From Lachnospiraceae bacterium (GTDB taxonomy: Bacteria; Bacillota; Clostridia; Lachnospirales; Lachnospiraceae): a stretch of DNA of 64,000 nucleotides. Numbering within the stretch: the stretch's first letter is position 1; each line of letters opens with the position of its first letter. The DNA lies in contig JAIEFE010000004.1 in NCBI GenBank assembly GCA_029067085.1, positions 62,001 to 126,000 on the forward strand. Reading direction: 5' to 3'. Of this stretch, positions 6,711-16,293 are shown in pieces. A program made the translations under genes and the position numbers. A model generated the notes under the pieces. It made no database searches. It was given only the letters and a program-made list of their open reading frames with translations, and was not told where the DNA came from.

Positions 6711-6739
6711 ATTATATAGTTTTTTTTCAAAAATGTCAA
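6711..6739 (-). promoter_or_regulatory. Consensus promoter of tRNA-Arg
   Basis: Minus-strand TTGACA (6734-6739), 17-base A/T-rich spacer, TATAAT (6711-6716). Both hexamers match the housekeeping consensus at all six positions, 18 bases before the tRNA 5' end. Confidence 0.92.
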
Positions 6740-6780
6740 GTGCCACCGTGGGGAAATGTACAAAGAAAGATTTACAAAGA

Positions 6781-6805
6781 AAGACGGCTCTTATCAAGCC
6801 GCCTT
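6781..6805 (-). terminator. Terminator of the chemotaxis operon
   Basis: On the minus strand AAGGCGGCT pairs with AGCCGTCTT (one G-T pair) around a seven-base loop, followed by TCTTTG. It lies about 40 bases beyond the MCP stop. Confidence 0.75.
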
Positions 6806-6841
6806 TCCTGTATTCTTTTCATACTGTCTATTTTATGCTTC

Positions 6842-8623
6842 TTAATACTTTCCGAAATCACCGTCCAGAGAGATCGTGGGTTCATCGTCATAGGACGCAG
6901 CGGAAACGCTGCTGTCTGCCGCATAGCTGCCTCTGGAGTCTGCAGCTAACTGATATCTCGCCATCAGGTTCTTCAAGGTGATCGCCTGGTTGGAAAGCTC
7001 CTCGCTGGCTGCCGCACACTGCTGGCTGGTAGCCGCATTGGTCTGTACCACGGTAGATACCTGAGAGATTGCCTGATCGATCTGGGAGATTGCCGTCGCC
7101 TGATCGTTGGAGGAAGCGGTAATGTTACTGATCAGAGCTACGATCTCATCGATGGAGGTTCCGATCTCATCAAGAGACTTCGCGGTATCCTGTGCGATCC
7201 TCGTACCATTGCCCACCTTATGAATTGTATCTTCGATCATCTCCGCCGTCTCACTTGCCGCTGCTGCACTCTTTGCCGCCAGACTTCTGACTTCCTCTGC
7301 CACTACCGCAAAGCCTTTACCATGTACACCTGCTCTCGCAGCCTCTACCGCTGCATTCAGCGCCAGGATATTGGTCTGGAATGCAATATCGTCAATGGTC
7401 TTAATGATCTTGGAAATCGTCTCGGAGGATGCGTTGATCTCATCCATCGCCTGGATCATGGATCTCATCTGATCATTACCGGATGTTGCCATCTCTTTGA
7501 TGTTGCCTACTAATACGTTAGCCTCGCCTGCCTGCGTCGCATTTTCCTTCGTACGCTGTGTCACCTCATCCATAGAGGCAGTTACCTGCTGGATAGCGCT
7601 CGCCTGCTCGGTGGAACCCTGCGCAAGAGCCTGGCTGGCATTTGCCACCTGCTCGGAACCGACTGTGATCTGTGCGCTTGCTTCCTTGACGTTGCTGAGT
7701 GTCATGTTGTTCTCCACCACCAGCTTGCGGATCGCTCTGCCAAGCATATCCTTGTCGCTGCGGGGATTTACTTCCATGGTCAGATCACCCTTGGAAATAG
7801 AATCCGCAAGTCCTGACTGTGTTCTCGTCGCCTCAACCATCTGTGCAAAGTCATCCATCAGATCGCCCAGATCGTCATTGTAAATCTTGGTGCAGTCTAC
7901 ATCTACATCACCAAGCGCCATCTTCTTCGCCGCCTCAGACAGCTTCGCCATCGGAAGCGTGATAGCCTTGATCAGCAGAGCGCAGTATGCAAGTGTGATG
8001 ATAATAGCCACGACCACCACTACGACCTGTACCGCCATCAATCCGGATAACTGCTGGGACAGCTTAACATCCTGTGCATCGGATTGGGAATCGAGAAGCT
8101 CGATCAGCTTCGTCATATCTTCCTCCACCTGATTGGCGATATATTTCCCATTTTCCAAAAGATCTGTAATTGCAGCATCCTGCTGTCCTGACTTTGCCAT
8201 ATCAATATATGTTTCTGTGGATTCAAGCCAGCTGGTGATATCGTCCTCGATCGGCTGATATGCCGTAGCAACATTATCCGGGAGCTTCGGCAGTACCTCT
8301 TCAAAGAGATCCAGATATTTGCGGGCATTCGCTCTATACTCATCTATTTTCGCCTGCTGCTCCTGCAACGCTGTAGGATCATTGTAGTATACAAATAAGA
8401 TATTTCGCACTCTGGTCTGAATGTTAGCAAAATCGGCAAATGCTTCCATCATATAAAACTGACCCATTCCATAATTGTCATACTGACCCTTACGCGCCCT
8501 GTTCACCATATTGGAGGACCAGAGCCCCACAGCCGAAATAATAATGATCAGAATCAACATCAAAACACTGAACAACGTAATTTTCGTCTTGACTTTCATG
8601 TCGTTAATAAAAGATTTCTTCAT
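6842..8623 (-). CDS. Methyl-accepting chemotaxis protein (transmembrane)
   Basis: A 593-residue receptor. A transmembrane helix at about 14-34 ([21 protein letters not shown]) leads into a helical extracellular sensor of about 160 residues, of the four-helix-bundle kind. The second membrane segment ([19 protein letters not shown]) is near 197-217, followed by HAMP ([19 protein letters not shown]). The signalling domain contains the highly conserved hairpin tip [23 protein letters not shown]. It would sense an external cue and control the CheA encoded in the same operon through CheW. There is no C-terminal pentapeptide for tethering CheR. It is the last gene of the operon, 15 bases after cheW, and ends at a terminator. 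The ligand is unknown. Confidence 0.96.
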   Translation of the reverse strand: MKKSFINDMKVKTKITLFSVLMLILIIIISAVGLWSSNMVNRARKGQYDNYGMGQFYMMEAFADFANIQTRVRNILFVYYNDPTALQEQQAKIDEYRANARKYLDLFEEVLPKLPDNVATAYQPIEDDITSWLESTETYIDMAKSGQQDAAITDLLENGKYIANQVEEDMTKLIELLDSQSDAQDVKLSQQLSGLMAVQVVVVVVAIIITLAYCALLIKAITLPMAKLSEAAKKMALGDVDVDCTKIYNDDLGDLMDDFAQMVEATRTQSGLADSISKGDLTMEVNPRSDKDMLGRAIRKLVVENNMTLSNVKEASAQITVGSEQVANASQALAQGSTEQASAIQQVTASMDEVTQRTKENATQAGEANVLVGNIKEMATSGNDQMRSMIQAMDEINASSETISKIIKTIDDIAFQTNILALNAAVEAARAGVHGKGFAVVAEEVRSLAAKSAAAASETAEMIEDTIHKVGNGTRIAQDTAKSLDEIGTSIDEIVALISNITASSNDQATAISQIDQAISQVSTVVQTNAATSQQCAAASEELSNQAITLKNLMARYQLAADSRGSYAADSSVSAASYDDEPTISLDGDFGKY

Positions 8624-8638
8624 GGTAGTTTCTCCTTT

Positions 8639-9181
8639 TTATGATTGTTCTTCCTTGCGGCTATCTTCCACCACTGCTACTATTTCATCCTGCTTGATCA
8701 GCTTCTCGGGATCGAGAAGGAGCGTCACCGTATCTCCCGTTCTGGCAAGCCCGTACACATATTTGTTATGCTCATGCTCTTTCCTTCCGAGGGATGGCGG
8801 CGGAGAAATGCTGTCTTCTGCAATCGTATCCACATCCGCTAATTTCTCCACAATCAGACCTATCATTGTCGATTTTACATCAATGACGATAATACACGTC
8901 CTGTCAGTGTATTCGCAGGGTTCCATTTTAAATCTGGCGCGGACATCGATCACCGGAAGAATCTTGCCTCGGAGATTGATCAGTCCCTTAATGTAATCGT
9001 CTACCTCGGGAATGGCCGCAATCGGCTGCATCGCAATGATCTCGTTCACATAGCTGATGTTGATACCGAAGAACTCTTTGCCGATCTGGAATGTCATGAA
9101 CATTCCTTTTTGGGAAGTATCATCTTCCAACAGCTCTTCTGTGTCGTCAGTATCTTCATTTTTCAATAACTCTTCCGCCAT
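8639..9181 (-). CDS. cheW: Chemotaxis coupling protein CheW
   Basis: 180 residues: an acidic 25-residue N-terminal tail (ELLKNEDTDDTEELLEDD), then a complete CheW beta-barrel domain with FQIGKEFFGINISYVNEI, PEVDDYIKGLINLRGKILPVIDV and TMIGLIVEKLADVD. CheW bridges CheA and the receptor signalling tip in the array. Only three bases separate it from the cheA stop, so translation is coupled. The acidic tail and an acidic C-terminal end are longer than in the minimal E. coli protein. Confidence 0.95.
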   Translation of the reverse strand: MAEELLKNEDTDDTEELLEDDTSQKGMFMTFQIGKEFFGINISYVNEIIAMQPIAAIPEVDDYIKGLINLRGKILPVIDVRARFKMEPCEYTDRTCIIVIDVKSTMIGLIVEKLADVDTIAEDSISPPPSLGRKEHEHNKYVYGLARTGDTVTLLLDPEKLIKQDEIVAVVEDSRKEEQS

Positions 9182-9184
9182 GTA

Positions 9185-11314
9185 CTATCTCCTTTCTCCG
9201 TCGTGCATCAGCAGTCCGGCAATATCCAGGATCAGTGCAATACTTCCGTCTCCCAGCTGCGTACAGCCCGAAAGGCCTTTGACCTTCCTTACATAAGATG
9301 GAATCGGCTTGACCACGATCTCCTGCTCCTGCAGCAGCTTGTCGATCAAAACGCATACCTGACTTCCCTCATGCTCCAGCACAACGATGATTCCTTCTTC
9401 AATCTTATCGATTGAATCGGGCAGATCATACTTTTCATTCAGGCGGATAAACGGAAAACATTCGCCTCTCAATACAATGTATTCCTCGCCGCTCGGTTCA
9501 TGAATGAGAGAATCATCACCCAATCTCACAAACTCCTTGATAGACGCCGTCTCAATCACAAACGGGGAATTACCTACCTGCACCACAATACCGTTGATGA
9601 TAGCCAGTGTAAGCGGTATCACCAAAGTCATCTCGGATCCTTCATACTCTACACTGGTGATATCGAGTCTTCCGCTTATGGTCTGAATATTCTTCACGAC
9701 CACGTCCATGCCGACACCTCTGCCGGAATACTCCGTGACCTGTTCCTTGGTGGAAAAGCCCGGGAGTGTGATAAAGCGGAAAATTTCCTTATCCGTGAAC
9801 TCGCTCATCGGTTTGTCGATCAGGCCCTTATCCAGAGCCTTCTGATATAATTTTTCTTTATTTAAGCCTTTACCGTCGTCTTTGACGCTGATATAAACCT
9901 TGCCGCCCTCGTTCTTTGCCTCCAGCGTGATCTTGCCCTTCGCCGGTTTGCCGACTGCGGTACGGTCAGCCGCATCTTCCTCGATACCATGATCCACCGA
10001 GTTTCTCACAAGGTGCATCAACGGATCGGTGATGTGCTCGATGATATTCTTATCCACTTCCGTATTCTCACCGATCACCTCCAGCTCGATATCCTTGCCG
10101 AGCTTTCTGGACACATCGAAGACGATCCTTCGCATCTTCTGGAATACGTTGGTCAGCGGCATCATGCGCATTGACATGATAACTTCCTGCAGCTCTGTGG
10201 TGATCTTGGAGAGCTGTCCGGAAGCTTTCTGGAAATTGGAGAGCTCCAGTCCCGGCACCTTCAGGTCGGGATTTTGCAGTACCACCGCCTCCGCGATGAC
10301 CAGCTCACCGATCAGATCCATCAGCGAATCCATCTTCTCCACATTCACACTGATGATGCTCTGCTGCTTCGGCTGGTTCTTTGCAAGTGTTTTACCTTTG
10401 CCGGCTTCCTTGGTCTTGACCACATAGTCGCCCGGTTTCGGCCCTTCCTTCTTTGCTTCCTTGTCATCCGATTTAGCCGCATCGGCCGGCTGTTCAGCAG
10501 GTGCAACATTCTCTCTGCCGAACTCACCGAGTGCGTTTCCGTACTCTTGCTTCGTGAGCTCGTCGAAGTTGATCTCCTCCGCCTCAGAGCTGTCGATCAG
10601 AGCAATGACCTCCTCTTTGGAGCTCTTCGTCTGCAGCAGCATATGAAAGCCTTCCGCTATGATCACATCGGAGCTGGCCTCGTTGGAAAGGATATCGTCC
10701 GGCGTATAGAGCAGATCCTCCGCCACCTCCTTCAAGGCGTAAGTGGCCGAATAGGCTCTCAGATTGCTCATCTGTGTATCGCTTCGATAATGGATCGAAA
10801 TCCGATAAAAATGACTGTCATCCCCCGCCACAGGCGTAATGTAGAACTGCGTGGGCTCCACATGCCTGTTGGCCTGCGGCATCTCGATGCCCTGTTTCTT
10901 GATCTCGCCTTTCAGGCGGCCGAGAAATTCATCCAGATCCGCTACAAGCTGCTTTTCATCACCATCGGGGTTATCTCCGCTCTTAAGTTTGTCAAGCTCT
11001 CCCGTCACGAAATCCGATACTGCAAGTACTTTCTCCACCAGTTCCATGTGGGGTACGTCATCCGGATGGGATTCTCTCAGGTAATAAAATACATCTTCCA
11101 GTTTATGGGTCACTTTCGTGATGTTTTCATACATCAAAACGCCTGAGGAACCTTTGATGGTGTGCATGACACGGAAGATCTCATTGATGTCGGAATCATC
11201 AAAGCAGTCTGCATCCTGTTTTTCTAATATGATGCCTTCCAGTTTTTCCAAAAGCTGGCCGCTCTCGTACAAAAACATGTCTAGCATACTGTCTGTATTG
11301 AATTCTTCTGCCAT
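9185..11314 (-). CDS. cheA: Chemotaxis sensor histidine kinase CheA
   Basis: A 709-residue CheA with all domains in order: N-terminal Hpt (P1) with phospho-accepting His51 in MHTIKGSSG; a response-regulator docking domain at about 165-255; a linker rich in Lys and Glu; the dimerisation helices (MDSLMDLIGELVIAEAVV). The ATPase domain has the N box HLVRNSVDHGIE, DDGKGL and the GRGVGMDVV motif. The C-terminal CheW-like domain ends in LILDIAGLLMHD. It autophosphorylates on His51 under receptor control and passes phosphate to CheY and CheB, both encoded next to it. All catalytic motifs are intact. Confidence 0.97.
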   Translation of the reverse strand: MAEEFNTDSMLDMFLYESGQLLEKLEGIILEKQDADCFDDSDINEIFRVMHTIKGSSGVLMYENITKVTHKLEDVFYYLRESHPDDVPHMELVEKVLAVSDFVTGELDKLKSGDNPDGDEKQLVADLDEFLGRLKGEIKKQGIEMPQANRHVEPTQFYITPVAGDDSHFYRISIHYRSDTQMSNLRAYSATYALKEVAEDLLYTPDDILSNEASSDVIIAEGFHMLLQTKSSKEEVIALIDSSEAEEINFDELTKQEYGNALGEFGRENVAPAEQPADAAKSDDKEAKKEGPKPGDYVVKTKEAGKGKTLAKNQPKQQSIISVNVEKMDSLMDLIGELVIAEAVVLQNPDLKVPGLELSNFQKASGQLSKITTELQEVIMSMRMMPLTNVFQKMRRIVFDVSRKLGKDIELEVIGENTEVDKNIIEHITDPLMHLVRNSVDHGIEEDAADRTAVGKPAKGKITLEAKNEGGKVYISVKDDGKGLNKEKLYQKALDKGLIDKPMSEFTDKEIFRFITLPGFSTKEQVTEYSGRGVGMDVVVKNIQTISGRLDITSVEYEGSEMTLVIPLTLAIINGIVVQVGNSPFVIETASIKEFVRLGDDSLIHEPSGEEYIVLRGECFPFIRLNEKYDLPDSIDKIEEGIIVVLEHEGSQVCVLIDKLLQEQEIVVKPIPSYVRKVKGLSGCTQLGDGSIALILDIAGLLMHDGERR

Positions 11315-11339
11315 ACTTCCTCCTAATCTTAAGGATCTC

Positions 11340-11732
11340 CTAAATCAGCCCCAGCTTATTTAAAACCTTCTCAAACTTTTCCACATCTATCGGTTTCCCG
11401 GCATAGGCTTCGCATCCAAGTTCAAACGCCATCTTTACATTGCGCTCATCATTCAGCGCCGTGGTCATGATCACCTTAACGCGTTTGCTCTTGGGGATAC
11501 CCTTCTGCGCCTCAATGTCGCGGATCGCTTTCAATACCTGATAGCCGTCCATAACCGGCATCATCACGTCGAGGCAGGCCAGATCGTAGGGCTCTCCGTC
11601 CTCCAACGCCATCATAAAGGCATCTACTGCTTCTTCGCCATCCACCATCACATCACAATCCCCGTAGCGTGAAAGTTGTTTGTCCATAAACTTGCGGCTG
11701 GCAAAATCGTCCTCAGCCAATAAAATCTTCAT
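11340..11732 (-). CDS. CheY-like single-domain response regulator
   Basis: 130 residues, a stand-alone receiver domain. It has the acidic pair Asp8/Asp9 (AEDD), phospho-acceptor Asp55 in CLDVMMPVMDG, the switch Thr (VIMTTA) near 90 and Lys113 in AGKPI. It has no output domain and lies between cheB and cheA, so it is the obvious CheY of this pathway. A slightly long loop after helix 2 (MMALEDGEPYD) and the AQKGIPKSKR insertion resemble CheY homologues found next to HD-GYP regulators rather than the flagellar-switch CheY of B. subtilis. Whether it binds a flagellar motor is unknown, since no flagellar gene is in the window. Confidence 0.9.
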   Translation of the reverse strand: MKILLAEDDFASRKFMDKQLSRYGDCDVMVDGEEAVDAFMMALEDGEPYDLACLDVMMPVMDGYQVLKAIRDIEAQKGIPKSKRVKVIMTTALNDERNVKMAFELGCEAYAGKPIDVEKFEKVLNKLGLI

Positions 11733-11785
11733 CTGCGCCTATCTCCTTTCTTTTCATATTTTCTTCTGCAATCTTTTTGCTTTCT

Positions 11786-12811
11786 CTATTTGCTCAACAG
11801 GTTATAAACCTTCCCTGCGATTGCCGTGATCGGTGCCTGCTGCTGTACCGCACCGATGTCGAAAGCGACCTTCGGCATACCGTAGACAACGCAGGTGGCC
11901 TCGTCCTGTCCCACCGTCAGCGCTCCTGCATTGCGCATCTCCAAAAGACCTTTCGCACCGTCGCCTCCCATGCCTGTCAGGATGACGCCGACTGCCTTGT
12001 TACCGGCTGCCTTCGCCACGGAGGAAAACAACACATCAACTGAGGGGCAATGCCCGCTCACCTTCTCGGTACCTCTGCACTCCACCTGATAGACGCCGTT
12101 TACCTTGACAAGCTTCATCTGCCTGTCTCCCGGCGCGATCAGCACCTGTCCCTGCAGGACACGGTCACCGCTCTGGGCTTCCTTGACCGCTACCTCGCAT
12201 TGATTGTTTAAGCGTTCTGCATACATCTTTGTGAAACCGGGCGGCATATGCTGTACGATAACAACGCCCGGTATATCTCTCTTGAAGCGTTTGACCACCT
12301 CGAAAATGGCCTCGGTGCCTCCCGTGGACGCACCGATCGCGACGATTCGATCCTTGCCGCCCGCCGCGCTGATATGCCCCATGATAGAAGTGTTATCCAC
12401 CCGTTTCAGCTTCCCGACTTTCGCGGTAGAAGCAATCTTTATCTTCGTTGCCAGCTCCTGTGAGAGGAAATCGTTCAACTGGGCCTGATTTAAATTGGTT
12501 GGCTTATTGATAAAATCTACCGCGCCCGCCTCCAGCGCATCGAACACCTTGCCGTTTAAGGAACTGATCATAACGACGGGGAGGGGATACTGCGGCATCA
12601 GCCTCCGCAGAAACTCGATGCCGTTCATCTTCGGCATCTCCACATCCAGCGTCATAACATCCGGTTTAAATTTTAAAATAGCATCTCTCGCCTCGTAGAC
12701 GTCCTCCACATCCGCCACTACTTCGATATTGGGATCTGCATTCAGAGCCTTTACCAAAAGCTTACGGAACATCAGCGAATCGTCCACGACCAATACTCTA
12801 ATCGGCATCAT
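11786..12811 (-). CDS. cheB: Chemotaxis response regulator protein-glutamate methylesterase CheB
   Basis: 341 residues. The receiver domain has phospho-acceptor Asp56 (MTLDVEMPKMNG), followed by a linker and the methylesterase domain. The catalytic residues are Ser162 in IGASTGG, His188 in VIVQHMPPGF and Asp284 in LTGMGGDGAKGLL. It removes methyl groups from receptor glutamates, or deamidates glutamines, when phosphorylated by CheA, giving adaptation together with CheR, whose gene ends just upstream. Full length and intact. The start could be the second Met, one codon in. Confidence 0.96.
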   Translation of the reverse strand: MMPIRVLVVDDSLMFRKLLVKALNADPNIEVVADVEDVYEARDAILKFKPDVMTLDVEMPKMNGIEFLRRLMPQYPLPVVMISSLNGKVFDALEAGAVDFINKPTNLNQAQLNDFLSQELATKIKIASTAKVGKLKRVDNTSIMGHISAAGGKDRIVAIGASTGGTEAIFEVVKRFKRDIPGVVIVQHMPPGFTKMYAERLNNQCEVAVKEAQSGDRVLQGQVLIAPGDRQMKLVKVNGVYQVECRGTEKVSGHCPSVDVLFSSVAKAAGNKAVGVILTGMGGDGAKGLLEMRNAGALTVGQDEATCVVYGMPKVAFDIGAVQQQAPITAIAGKVYNLLSK

Positions 12812-12822
12812 ATTCCGAATTC

Positions 12823-13626
12823 CTACTTTCTATAAATTGATGGTTGAACGTAATTGAACTTTACCTTCTGGCGGTCCAGTCTCTCCGTTAGCCCGATGAA
12901 GAGATAGCCGCCCGGCTCCATATGATCGTATATCCGCTCAACGAGCGGGTACTTGATATCATCCTGAAAGTAGATCATCACGTTCCGCAAAAATACGATA
13001 TGAAACTTCTTTTTGAACTGGATTGGATCCATCAGGTTAAACTGCCTGAAGATCACCTCTTTTTTTAACTCGTCCTTTACCTGAAATTCTTCCTCACTGA
13101 GTTGGTTAAAGTAACGTTTCTTCCAGGATGGTGGAAGCGGGTCGATGTGCTCCCGCAGATATACGCCCTTCGAAGCGTGATTTAAAACCCGCATGGAAAT
13201 GTCCGTCGCCAAAAGCCTCGTATCCCAGGCCGGCCGTTCCATTGCAAAAAAGTCTTTGATGATCATCGCCATCGTGTACGGCTCCTCCCCTGTGGAAGAC
13301 GCGCCGCACCAGACTCGCAGGTCTCTCGTATTCATAGCCTTGGACTTAGCCCAAGGGAGAGCTACATTTTTCAGAAAATCGAAATGCTCGCTCTCACGCA
13401 TAAAGTATGTATGGTTCGTAGTCAGAATGTTGATCAGATCCGTGCCTTCACTGCCCCGCGGATTTTTCTCCACCTTCTCCATGAACTCATTATAATTTGC
13501 GTAACCGTTGCGGGCCAGATAATTCTCCAGTCTTCCGCCCACCAGAACCTTTTTCTGACTCAGATCGATGCCGTAGTGCTTGTGGACATATCCGGCGATC
13601 CGCTGAAACTCACTGTCGGTAATCAC
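12823..13626 (-). CDS. cheR: Chemotaxis protein methyltransferase CheR
   Basis: 267 residues with the CheR N-terminal helical domain (SEFQRIAGYVHKHYGIDLSQKK) and the SAM-binding domain (LRVWCGASSTGEEPYTMAM, LATDISMRVLNHASKGVY, FHIVFLRNVMIYF). It methylates glutamates on receptors using S-adenosylmethionine. The start is GTG at 13626, preceded by GGAGG with an eight-base spacing. Only 11 bases separate its stop from cheB. The receptor in this operon lacks the C-terminal tether peptide, so methylation would be tether-independent. Confidence 0.95.
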   Translation of the reverse strand: MITDSEFQRIAGYVHKHYGIDLSQKKVLVGGRLENYLARNGYANYNEFMEKVEKNPRGSEGTDLINILTTNHTYFMRESEHFDFLKNVALPWAKSKAMNTRDLRVWCGASSTGEEPYTMAMIIKDFFAMERPAWDTRLLATDISMRVLNHASKGVYLREHIDPLPPSWKKRYFNQLSEEEFQVKDELKKEVIFRQFNLMDPIQFKKKFHIVFLRNVMIYFQDDIKYPLVERIYDHMEPGGYLFIGLTERLDRQKVKFNYVQPSIYRK

Positions 13627-13681
13627 TTCTTTCGCCTCCCTAAATTACCATCTTTAATTAAATCATAAATCCAGCAAAAAG

Positions 13682-14743
13682 TCAATTTGTTCTCATCCGG
13701 CCATAAAGCTTGTCAAAGACCTGTATAACGTCGGGATCGTAGAGTACACCGCTGTTTTTGTCAATTATTTCCACGGCTTCCTCTATGGAGCGAGGAGCTC
13801 TCCCCTCCCCGGGTGTGATCAGCTCGTCGAAATCGTTCGCCACTGCCACGATCCGGGCCTCAAGCGGAATCTGCGTACCGGAAAGTTCAGGATATCCCGT
13901 ACCATTCCAATGGGCGTGACAACAGGACACGATCTGCTTTGCCATCCCAAGCGCGCCGCCCTCCTCCTGCTCTGCACCAAACTCCTCGATCACTCCTGCG
14001 CCCTCCTCGACGCATCTTCTGATATACTCTCTATCCGGTCTCTCTGAAGAAAACGCCTCGTCCAGAACAAAGCTGCCCACATCGTGCAGTCTGGCGGAAA
14101 CGCCGATCGCATCCACGAACTCGTCCGTGATCTCGTCCTCATAGACCGGGGAAAACTGCATTCCCTGCGCCAGAAGTTTGCTGTTGTAGCCCACGTTTGA
14201 TCTGTGCGTTCCCTTGCCGGGATCTTTCTTTTCTACCAGCCTGGCCAAAGCGCGCAGCACATTGACATGAATCTTCTCATTCAGATTCTTCTGATCCTCC
14301 ACCATTTTGTGCATCATTCTGTTATAGTCTGTCATCTCCTGCCGCAGACGATAGATGCTCAAATGGTTGTTCACCCGCATGAGAACCTCCACGTTGTCAA
14401 AAGGCTTGGGAATAAAATCCACCGCCCCCGCCATAAAGGCCTCTTCCTTCTCCTTGCTGGTATTTAACACCGTGATAAAAATAAAGGGAATGTCTCTGGT
14501 GGACTGGTCGCTCTTCAGCATCCTGCAAAATTCCAGCCCGTCGATCTCCGGCATGGAAAGATCAGAGAGGATCAGATCAGGCATAGTCACTTTGATCTGC
14601 TCAAGCGCCTCCTGAACACTCAGGGCAGTCAAGGTCTCATATCCCTCGTGTGTGAGAATATTTTCCAGAATGGTTACATTCACACTGATATCATCCACAA
14701 TCAGAATGGTGGGTGGTTTCTTATTGGTATGTTCTATTCCCAT
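13682..14743 (-). CDS. Response regulator with degenerate HD-GYP output domain
   Basis: 353 residues from the ATG at 14743, which has AGGAGG at the right distance; a GTG one codon earlier is possible. The receiver domain (phospho-acceptor Asp61 in LILSDLSMPEIDG, Lys in IPKPFDNVE) is followed by a helical linker and an HD-GYP-like domain. HD and GYP signatures are visible (LHDVGSF, HWNGTGYP) but key positions differ from the family. HDxGK is HDVGS, the histidine expected in the H-T-x-x-G helix is Glu (CVEEGAGV), HHExxDG is CHAHWNG, and the last ADVYDAL-like Asp is Asn (VANDFDEL). Several metal ligands are therefore missing and c-di-GMP hydrolysis is doubtful. It may act as a binding or regulatory partner of the intact paralogue at 16769-17884. 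Confidence 0.85.
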   Translation of the reverse strand: MGIEHTNKKPPTILIVDDISVNVTILENILTHEGYETLTALSVQEALEQIKVTMPDLILSDLSMPEIDGLEFCRMLKSDQSTRDIPFIFITVLNTSKEKEEAFMAGAVDFIPKPFDNVEVLMRVNNHLSIYRLRQEMTDYNRMMHKMVEDQKNLNEKIHVNVLRALARLVEKKDPGKGTHRSNVGYNSKLLAQGMQFSPVYEDEITDEFVDAIGVSARLHDVGSFVLDEAFSSERPDREYIRRCVEEGAGVIEEFGAEQEEGGALGMAKQIVSCCHAHWNGTGYPELSGTQIPLEARIVAVANDFDELITPGEGRAPRSIEEAVEIIDKNSGVLYDPDVIQVFDKLYGRMRTN

Positions 14744-14800
14744 CACTGCCCTCCTTTTCCTATCGTTTTTCTGTCTTTTCTTATCTCCGTCTATATCAGT

Positions 14801-16252
14801 CTATTCTGCACTCCAGATATCGCCGACCCGCTCAGTGATCGCATCCTTCAGCTTTCCGTACATTTCCACACTCTTGTCATAGTTGGACTTGCGAATCGCC
14901 ATCTCCATACGCAGCACCTGACGCTTTAATTCCTCGTCTCCCGCCGACTCCATGAGCGCCTTCAGGGTAGACGCTAAAAGCTCCGCCTTATCCCATGCGC
15001 CCATCTCGATGGAGAGCACAAGCTTATCCATGCGCTTCTTGAGTTCCTTCCTGTTTTCCTCCTCGCCAAACTGCATGAGACGGTCTACACTCCCGTTCTC
15101 GCCGTCTTTCACATACTCGGCCCAGTTCACATAGACCTGACTCTGCGCTTCATCGAGGACCTGCTCGCTCTTTAGCTTTACCGAGAAGGAGAAGGCGCTG
15201 CCCTTGCCTTTCTCGCTCTCCACATGTATGTCGCCGTGCATCAGTTCCACCAGCTGCTTCGTGATCGCAAGCCCCAGTCCGGTTCCGCCGAAACGTCTGG
15301 TAATGGAGGCGTCCACCTGACTGAAACTCTGGAAAAGTCTGTCCTGCTCCTTCTGGGAAATGCCGATGCCGCTGTCCCGCACCATAAAGAACAGTTCCAC
15401 CTCGTCGTTGACCCGTCTGGTCATTCCGACTACCACATTAACATAGCCCACCGTAGTGAACTTGATAGCGTTTGATAAAAGATTATTCAGGATCTGCGTA
15501 AGCCGCAGTTCGTCACCGATCAGCTTTCTGGGAATCTTGTCATCGATATCCACACTCATATGCAGCTCTTTTTTATTGACCACCGCACTGTGGGTAGCAA
15601 TCACCTTATCCATCATCTCCTGAAAATCAAAAGGCCTCTCGTCGATGACAAACTTGCCGGACTCCAGCTTTGCAAAATCAAGTACATCGTTGATGATGGT
15701 GGACATATTGTCACAACAGCTCAGAATAATATTCAGCGTCTTTTTGTGAAGAGGATTCTGAATCTCCTCCAAAAGCTCCAGTACATGGCCTTTAATACCG
15801 TTTACCGGAGTACGCAGCTCATGCGTCACATTGGCTGTGAACTCATTTCTGGCACGGTTGTTGTCATCCTCCCGCTCCTTGAGCTCGCGAATCCGCATAT
15901 TCATATTCTTCTGCGCGGAAATATCCTCCGCCAGAAGGAGATAGGCGTCTGTCCTGTCTTCCGGAAAAATGCGGACATTGACCGAAAAACAGGAATTGTT
16001 GCTCCGATACATGGTCATTTCCTTGACGCCCTTCATACTCTTTTTTACAAATGTGATGAAACCATCAGGAGAATTCGGAAAGTCCTGCCTGAAAATCTGG
16101 GACATACTGCACTTTTCCAGTTTATCCCCGTCGTATTCCAGCTTTGTCGCCGCCGCCTGATTCCCATAAAGAATACTGCCCTCCTCATTAAAAAGGAGAA
16201 CAAGCTCCATGGTTTCGTCCGCAATGCGGGAATTTAACCATTCAAATTCCAT
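14801..16252 (-). CDS. Cytoplasmic PAS-histidine kinase with Hpt-like C-terminal domain lacking the histidine
   Basis: 483 residues, no membrane segment. A PAS-type sensor domain covers about 10-115 (ETMELVLLFNEEGSILYGN, LLLAEDISAQKN). A short coiled coil precedes the H box with His144 (ANVTHELRTPVNGI). The ATPase domain is complete (NNLLSNAIKFT, RDSGIGISQ, FGGTGLGLAI). The last 90 residues read as an Hpt-like four-helix pattern (GAWDKAELLASTLKALMES), but the AHxLKG position is ASTLKAL, so the phosphorylatable histidine is absent. There is no receiver domain. It lies between a free Hpt gene and two response-regulator genes, suggesting a split phosphorelay. Confidence 0.88.
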   Translation of the reverse strand: MEFEWLNSRIADETMELVLLFNEEGSILYGNQAAATKLEYDGDKLEKCSMSQIFRQDFPNSPDGFITFVKKSMKGVKEMTMYRSNNSCFSVNVRIFPEDRTDAYLLLAEDISAQKNMNMRIRELKEREDDNNRARNEFTANVTHELRTPVNGIKGHVLELLEEIQNPLHKKTLNIILSCCDNMSTIINDVLDFAKLESGKFVIDERPFDFQEMMDKVIATHSAVVNKKELHMSVDIDDKIPRKLIGDELRLTQILNNLLSNAIKFTTVGYVNVVVGMTRRVNDEVELFFMVRDSGIGISQKEQDRLFQSFSQVDASITRRFGGTGLGLAITKQLVELMHGDIHVESEKGKGSAFSFSVKLKSEQVLDEAQSQVYVNWAEYVKDGENGSVDRLMQFGEEENRKELKKRMDKLVLSIEMGAWDKAELLASTLKALMESAGDEELKRQVLRMEMAIRKSNYDKSVEMYGKLKDAITERVGDIWSAE

Positions 16253-16293
16253 TTTGGATTCCTCAAAAAAAGTTTATCTGAAAAACTTCTCCG

